Assembly (NCBI GenBank): GCA_964456985.1 | Contig: CAYWDH010000009.1 | Span: 24,236-88,235, forward strand | Reading direction: 5' to 3' | Origin: WJMT01 sp964456985 | GTDB taxonomy: Bacteria > Acidobacteriota > Aminicenantia > Aminicenantales > Aminicenantaceae | Length of the DNA stretch: 64,000 bases | In this document: positions 60,145 to 64,000 of the stretch, one piece after another | How positions within the stretch are numbered: position 1 is the first letter of the stretch | Layout of the letters: the number at the start of each line of letters is the position of its first letter | Notes under the pieces: model-generated | Databases searched by the model: none | What the model saw: the letters and a program-made list of their open reading frames with translations, nothing else | What the model was told of the DNA's origin: nothing | Position numbers and translations under genes: made by a program

Positions 60145-60688
60145 TCTTTTGGATTTGAAGCAGCGCCGGATACTCGGTTTTGCGGGAGTGTTCTTGTTTC
60201 TTGTTGTTCTCTTTCACGTTTTCATCGCTGGGGGACAAGTAAAGACCTGTTCCCGTTTGAAGAAGACTCTTTCGTCCAAGGAGGCAGAATTATCCAATCT
60301 CAATAAATCTGTTGCTGAGAAAAAGAAAGAGTATGAGAGATGGACTCAGGCCGGAAAGGATATCAATTATTTATATGATCATTATTTTTATCAAGGGGAG
60401 AGGAGTATTCGTAAAATCAGAGAGGATCTTAATGAATTATATAAAAAAACAGGAGTACAGGCAGCTGATATCAGGTATGAATATCATGAGGATGCCAAAG
60501 AAGCCATCCAGAGAATATCCTTATCCCTTAGCATCACAGGATCATACCTTATGATAAAAAATTTTCTCTTTGAAATAGAAGATTTGGAAAAATTCCTCTA
60601 TGTGGATAGGATCAGTTTTGAGGATATTGAGAGAAGAAGAGGGCAAGTAAAGCTGGGGCTTTCTTTATCGGTTTATTATGTCAAGTAA
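60128..60688 (+). CDS. PilO/GspM-like inner-membrane assembly protein
   Basis: 186 residues from ATG 60128 (MIKFFDLLDLKQRRI). A single membrane helix (ILGFAGVFLFLVVLFHVFIA) is followed by a coiled coil (SSKEAELSNLNKSVAEKKKE) and a periplasmic domain (LSLSITGSYLMIKNFLFEIE), the usual PilO pattern. It probably dimerises with the PilN-like protein. The open frame reads upstream to 60089 within the previous gene, but that start would add 13 residues before the normal cytoplasmic tail. Overlaps both neighbours. Confidence 0.8.
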   Translation: MIKFFDLLDLKQRRILGFAGVFLFLVVLFHVFIAGGQVKTCSRLKKTLSSKEAELSNLNKSVAEKKKEYERWTQAGKDINYLYDHYFYQGERSIRKIREDLNELYKKTGVQAADIRYEYHEDAKEAIQRISLSLSITGSYLMIKNFLFEIEDLEKFLYVDRISFEDIERRRGQVKLGLSLSVYYVK

Positions 60689-61205
60689 AAAAATAGTAGC
60701 ACAAATATCTGTTGCTTTCATTGTTCTCTTTTTCTGTATGCATTTGGTGTCATTCGGGACTCAGGAAAAAGCCGGGGTTGATACAAAACCGGAGAGAATT
60801 ATCCGGTTGGATTTACTCAAACCAAAAAAAAGGGAAATGAGTCTACCGGTAATAAATATTTTTACCGGCCAAAGAGATGAGAATCTTTCAGTCTCTGAAC
60901 ACAGGGGGATCCCAATCACAAACAGACCAACCGGAGATTTGAGTCAAGGGATTGATGTGTCTGTTAACGAAGGAGAGGAAAGAAATCCAGGGATCCAGGA
61001 TTTTAATCTGAAATATCTTGGATATGTCGCTTCTTTGGAAAAAAAGGTTGCCTTGATCCTTTATAACGGAGAGTTTTTAGCGGTGGAAAGAGGAACTGTC
61101 CTCCCGGGAGGAATTGAGATCATTGAGATCACTTCAACCACAGTAACGGTTAAAGGATCGGGCTCAGAAAAAAGAGTACTAAAACTAGAGGGAGAAGAAA
61201 AATGA
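60678..61205 (+). CDS. PilP/GspC-like periplasmic linker protein
   Basis: 175 residues with an N-terminal hydrophobic anchor or signal (IVAQISVAFIVLFFCMHLVS), a disordered Gly/Glu-rich middle, and a small beta domain (KYLGYVASLEKKVALILYNG, FLAVERGTVLPGGIEIIEI) like the HR domain of GspC/PilP. That domain docks on the secretin's N0 domain. No lipobox is obvious. It overlaps the PilO-like gene by 11 bp and the secretin gene by 4 bp. Confidence 0.78.
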   Translation: MSSKKIVAQISVAFIVLFFCMHLVSFGTQEKAGVDTKPERIIRLDLLKPKKREMSLPVINIFTGQRDENLSVSEHRGIPITNRPTGDLSQGIDVSVNEGEERNPGIQDFNLKYLGYVASLEKKVALILYNGEFLAVERGTVLPGGIEIIEITSTTVTVKGSGSEKRVLKLEGEEK

Positions 61206-63340
61206 AAAAATATATATTATGCGTTATATCGCTCATGATTTTGTGGGGATGCGCAACCTTTAGCTGGTACTACAAAGAGGGGACCAAAGCTGAGATGGCT
61301 CAAAACTGGGATGAAGCTATCCGGTTTTACGAGCAGGCCCAGCTGGAGGATCCTCAAAATTCGGTTTACAGGCTGGCACTTTTCCGGGTCAAAACCTCAG
61401 CCAGGAATGATCATCTGTATAAGGCCAGGCATTTGGCTGCACAGGGGAAAAAAGACCAGGCCTTTGAAGAGTACCGACAAGCTCTCTCCTATGATCCGGA
61501 AAACCGAATGATTTTAGAAGAGGCAAGGATGCTCAGCGAGGGAGAGATGCTTCCGGAGAAAATCCCGCATGAAAAAATAAAATCGCCCTTGGAGCTAAAG
61601 GTCAGTGATGAGAAAATAGTATTGAAATTTATAGAGGAGACGGATCTCCGCTCCATATTTATAGCGCTGGGGAAACATGCCAATGTAAACATCTTGTTTG
61701 ATTTTCAGTTTCATGACACGCTCTTATCCATTGATCTGGAAGATATGACTTTTCTGGAAGCTTTGAATATGCTGTGTCTTTCCTCTCAAAATTTTTTCAG
61801 AATTATAGATGAAAACACAGTGTTAATCGTACCGGATACGCCTCAGAACAGAGCCAAGTATGATATCGTGGCTGTGAGGACCTTTTATCTTTCTAATATT
61901 GATGTGATAAACATACAGGCGCCCCTGCTGCAGATGCTGCGGAGTTTATCACAAATTCCGAAAATATCGGTCGATGAGACATTGAATTCCATATCCATAA
62001 AGGACACTCCGGAGGTGCTTGATACAGCAGAGAAGCTGATTGCATTATGGGATAAGCCCAAGGGTGAAGTTATGATTGATATGGAGATTATGGAAGTCTC
62101 GCGGAAAATTACAAGGAATCTCGGGCTCAATCTTGATTCCTATGCTGTGGGCGGAAGAGTCGTCACGTCCGGAGGAGATGAGAGCACGGGTTGGATCGGT
62201 GCGGATGAGATCGATTTTTCAAAAGCTGGAAATTTTCAAGTCAGCCTTCCCGTTGGGATGCTTCAGTTTTTAGAATCAGATGCAGATACCAAGATCATAG
62301 CCCAGCCCAGGCTCCGCGGTGTTGAGGGAGAAAAAATCGAGTATGTCGTCGCTGATGAGGTACCGATTCCCCAGACAACTTTTTCTCCCATAGCTGCCGG
62401 TGGAGTCAGCCAACAACCCATCACTTCATTCACTTATAAGAATGTGGGGATAGAGATATATATAACCCCTGAGATCCATTTTGAGCAGGAAATAACTCTT
62501 GAGATGGAAGTTATGATCAAAGCTCTGGGCGGGTCTGGATACGGCGACCTCCCGATCATCACGAAGCGGCAAGTGAAAAACACCATGAGGCTCAAGGAAG
62601 GAGAGACAAACTTATTAGCCGGACTCCTCAAGGATGAGGAAAGAAAGACGTTAAAAGGGATTGCCGGATTAAAGAGCATTCCTTTAATAGGAAGTCTGTT
62701 TTCAAATACGGATCAGGAAGTCCAGCAGACAGATGTGGTCTTGACCATTACGCCTTATATTATCCGTTCGATACCTCTAAAAGATGAAGACTATAAGCCA
62801 ATATGGATGAACCTTGACAAAGGCTTTTCCTCAGGTTTGTCGGGCGATGTGATACATGAAGAGATTCTTCAACAGAGAGAAGAGGCTCCAGTAAAGGCAA
62901 ATGAGGCCTCAAGAAAAGAGCCTGGCTTCAACAGGATGACTCTGTATCCCCCTGAATACCAGGGAACTAAGGAAAGGGATATTCAAGTTAGGATCAACTT
63001 AACCTCAGAAAAAGATATCCAGAACATGTCTTTGAATCTTTCATTTGACCCTCAGGTTCTGGAATTAACTGAAATCAGAAAAGGGGCTGTCATACAAAGC
63101 ATGGGAGAAAACCCATCCTTTTTGGAAAATACGGACAATAACTCAGGTCTGTGCACCATTGGATTTACAAGCCCGGATATGGCTTCCGGATTTAAAGGAT
63201 CGGGAATTTTAGTGACACTAATTTTCAGGCCTGTAACAACAGGAGAATGTTCGATTTCCGTGTCAGGATACTCATGCTTCAGCACAACAGGGGAAAGCTT
63301 GGAGTTAGAAACAAACAGCAGTCAGATCACGATCCGGTGA
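61202..63340 (+). CDS. gspD: Secretin (GspD/PilQ family) with N-terminal TPR and C-terminal cohesin-like domain
   Basis: 712 residues. The N-terminus is a lipoprotein signal (MKKYILCVISLMILWGC, lipidated Cys17), followed by TPR-like repeats (about 30-105), an STN/N0 domain (EETDLRSIFIALGKHANVNI), an N-domain, and the secretin barrel (about 330-530: LRGVEGEKIEYVVADEVPIP, RQVKNTMRLKEGETNLLAGL, TDVVLTITPYIIRSIP). After a linker, residues about 595-712 form a cohesin-type beta sandwich (INLTSEKDIQNMSLNLSFDP, SGLCTIGFTSPDMASGFKGS). Secretins are outer-membrane channels for pili or secreted proteins; the tail is an unusual extension. Last gene of the operon. Confidence 0.94.
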   Translation: MKKYILCVISLMILWGCATFSWYYKEGTKAEMAQNWDEAIRFYEQAQLEDPQNSVYRLALFRVKTSARNDHLYKARHLAAQGKKDQAFEEYRQALSYDPENRMILEEARMLSEGEMLPEKIPHEKIKSPLELKVSDEKIVLKFIEETDLRSIFIALGKHANVNILFDFQFHDTLLSIDLEDMTFLEALNMLCLSSQNFFRIIDENTVLIVPDTPQNRAKYDIVAVRTFYLSNIDVINIQAPLLQMLRSLSQIPKISVDETLNSISIKDTPEVLDTAEKLIALWDKPKGEVMIDMEIMEVSRKITRNLGLNLDSYAVGGRVVTSGGDESTGWIGADEIDFSKAGNFQVSLPVGMLQFLESDADTKIIAQPRLRGVEGEKIEYVVADEVPIPQTTFSPIAAGGVSQQPITSFTYKNVGIEIYITPEIHFEQEITLEMEVMIKALGGSGYGDLPIITKRQVKNTMRLKEGETNLLAGLLKDEERKTLKGIAGLKSIPLIGSLFSNTDQEVQQTDVVLTITPYIIRSIPLKDEDYKPIWMNLDKGFSSGLSGDVIHEEILQQREEAPVKANEASRKEPGFNRMTLYPPEYQGTKERDIQVRINLTSEKDIQNMSLNLSFDPQVLELTEIRKGAVIQSMGENPSFLENTDNNSGLCTIGFTSPDMASGFKGSGILVTLIFRPVTTGECSISVSGYSCFSTTGESLELETNSSQITIR

Positions 63341-63370
63341 GAGTCAATGAAAAAGAGGAGAGAATGAGAA

Positions 63371-63892
63371 ATGGACGTCAATCAAAATAGTCCTAGAAGT
63401 GAGAAAAAAAGCTGTTTAAGAAACGGCTTTTTTTTAGTCTTATTTATCATCATCGCCCAGGTTGCAGGAATTGTGGGCTCTATCTTTACAGCAAACTCTG
63501 TCAATACGTGGTATAAAGAAATTTCAAGGCCTTCGTTCACACCCCCAGATTGGCTTTTTGCTCCTGTATGGATCACTTTGTATTTACTAATGGGGATTTC
63601 TGCCTACCTGGTATGGAAAAAAGGAGCCAATAAAAAAGAAGTCAAATATGCTTTGACCTTATTTTTCATACAGTTGGTCCTGAACTCCCTCTGGTCAATC
63701 ATTTTCTTTGGCTTCCATCTTGTCCTGATAGCCTTTTTAGAGATTATTCTTCTCTGGTTCATGATTTTATTCATGATCATTAGATTTTATTCCATCTCCA
63801 AGCCTGCTTCCTTCATACAGATTCCGTATCTTTTTTGGGTGAGCTTTGCGGCCGTGCTCAACTTCTCCTTTGCCGTTCTCAACGCTTTTTGA
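63371..63892 (+). CDS. tspO: TspO/MBR family tryptophan-rich sensory protein
   Basis: A 173-residue membrane protein with five hydrophobic helices. Family signatures are YKEISRPSFTPPDWLFAPVW, ITLYLLMGISAYLVWKKG and LVLNSLWSIIFFGFHLV. Bacterial TspO binds porphyrins and regulates tetrapyrrole or stress responses, but its transport role is uncertain. An unusual 23-residue polar head (MDVNQNSPRSEKKSCLRNG) precedes the first helix. A terminator-like hairpin lies within the codons for this head. It follows the secretin gene by 30 bp and is probably not functionally linked to it. Confidence 0.93.
   Translation: MDVNQNSPRSEKKSCLRNGFFLVLFIIIAQVAGIVGSIFTANSVNTWYKEISRPSFTPPDWLFAPVWITLYLLMGISAYLVWKKGANKKEVKYALTLFFIQLVLNSLWSIIFFGFHLVLIAFLEIILLWFMILFMIIRFYSISKPASFIQIPYLFWVSFAAVLNFSFAVLNAF
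63404..63435 (+). terminator. Terminator-like hairpin inside the start of tspO
   Basis: AAAAAAAGCTGTTT (63404-63417), loop AAG, then AAACGGCTTTTTTT (63421-63434) and one more T. The 14-bp stem contains one T-G wobble and is followed by a T-run, the form of an intrinsic terminator. It lies 63 bp after the secretin stop and within codons 12-22 of tspO. Confidence 0.5.
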
Positions 63893-64000
63893 TAATGTAA
63901 AATCAGGTGTAGCTGGTCGCTTTTGACTTTCATCAGGCAAGCTGATTCTTCAGCCCGCTGATCTTCCCCAGCGAGTAATCTCAGCTTATTCCTCGGCTCG
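63893..64000. other. Non-coding sequence at the window edge
   Basis: I see no gene start or RNA here. CATCAGGCAAGC (63931-63942) faintly resembles the right end of repeat copy J, but it is too short to call. Confidence 0.3.

Noticed and set aside
63893..64000. Possible eleventh copy of the dispersed repeat at the window edge
   Set aside because: Only about 12 bp (CATCAGGCAAGC) resemble copy J, without the core blocks.
1..64000. CRISPR arrays, tRNAs, rRNAs, prophage or insertion sequences
   Set aside because: I found no regularly spaced direct repeats, no cloverleaf with a TTCGA-type arm, and no transposase, integrase or phage structural proteins.

Overview
This 64 kb window is a compact, AT-leaning bacterial chromosome segment with about 62 protein genes, mostly housekeeping. 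It has no tRNA, rRNA, CRISPR array, prophage or transposase that I can see. A secretin, periplasmic adaptor, PpiD-like chaperone and lipoproteins indicate a double-membraned (Gram-negative type) bacterium. TPR-rich lipoproteins, PPDK, isoaspartyl dipeptidase, NhaC and an unregulated-looking class I glutamine synthetase suggest a peptide- or sugar-using, probably anaerobic, uncultured lineage. Aminicenantes or another Acidobacteriota-like phylum is my low-confidence guess.

Layout: (1) 2-6061: end of an aspartate-aminotransferase-like gene, pyruvate phosphate dikinase, a histone-deacetylase-fold enzyme and a convergent M20 peptidase. (2) 6207-13361: a surface-glycan locus of five glycosyltransferases followed by a polyprenyl-phosphate sugar-1-phosphate transferase. 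(3) 13375-21426 (minus): pgsA, TPR/SLH lipoprotein, hflX, miaA, a DUF4388-like protein, YIP1 protein, ABC ATPase and membrane-fusion protein. (4) 21598-24736: suhB-type phosphatase and a secreted protein, converging on accB-accC. (5) 24938-32692: ffh, then rpsP-khpA-trmD-rplS-rnhB (no rimM), a large TPR protein, a sigma-54 activator and a zinc-ribbon protein. (6) 32705-35344 (minus): nhaC and iadA; then a PlsC-like acyltransferase on plus. (7) 36461-46127 (minus): ispH-rpsA-HU-HIT-acyl-CoA dehydrogenase-ppiD and M50 protease-trpS-scpA-scpB. (8) 46251-50966: glnA divergent from an Lrp/AsnC regulator, then an M1 aminopeptidase. (9) 50979-55573 (minus): NtrC-type regulator, PDZ-membrane histidine kinase and a small exported protein. 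(10) 55774-63892: a type II secretion/type IV pilus-like operon (gspF, gspE, pilM/N/O/P-like, secretin with cohesin-like tail) and a TspO homologue.

The most unusual signals are non-coding. A family of short dispersed elements bounded by TARCCTG and CAGGTTA occurs about ten times, only between genes, and four copies supply or abut the stop codon of the neighbouring gene. One copy is a 240-bp nested palindrome holding a second repeat type. Separately, several genes without a Shine-Dalgarno sequence have a -10 hexamer ending 7-8 nt before the start codon, which predicts leaderless mRNAs. Other points of interest are the missing rimM with an unexplained open frame in its place, an ABC/adaptor set with YIP1 but no FtsX-type permease, and an acyltransferase with altered catalytic motifs.

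All calls come from reading motifs and gene order by eye; no database search was possible.
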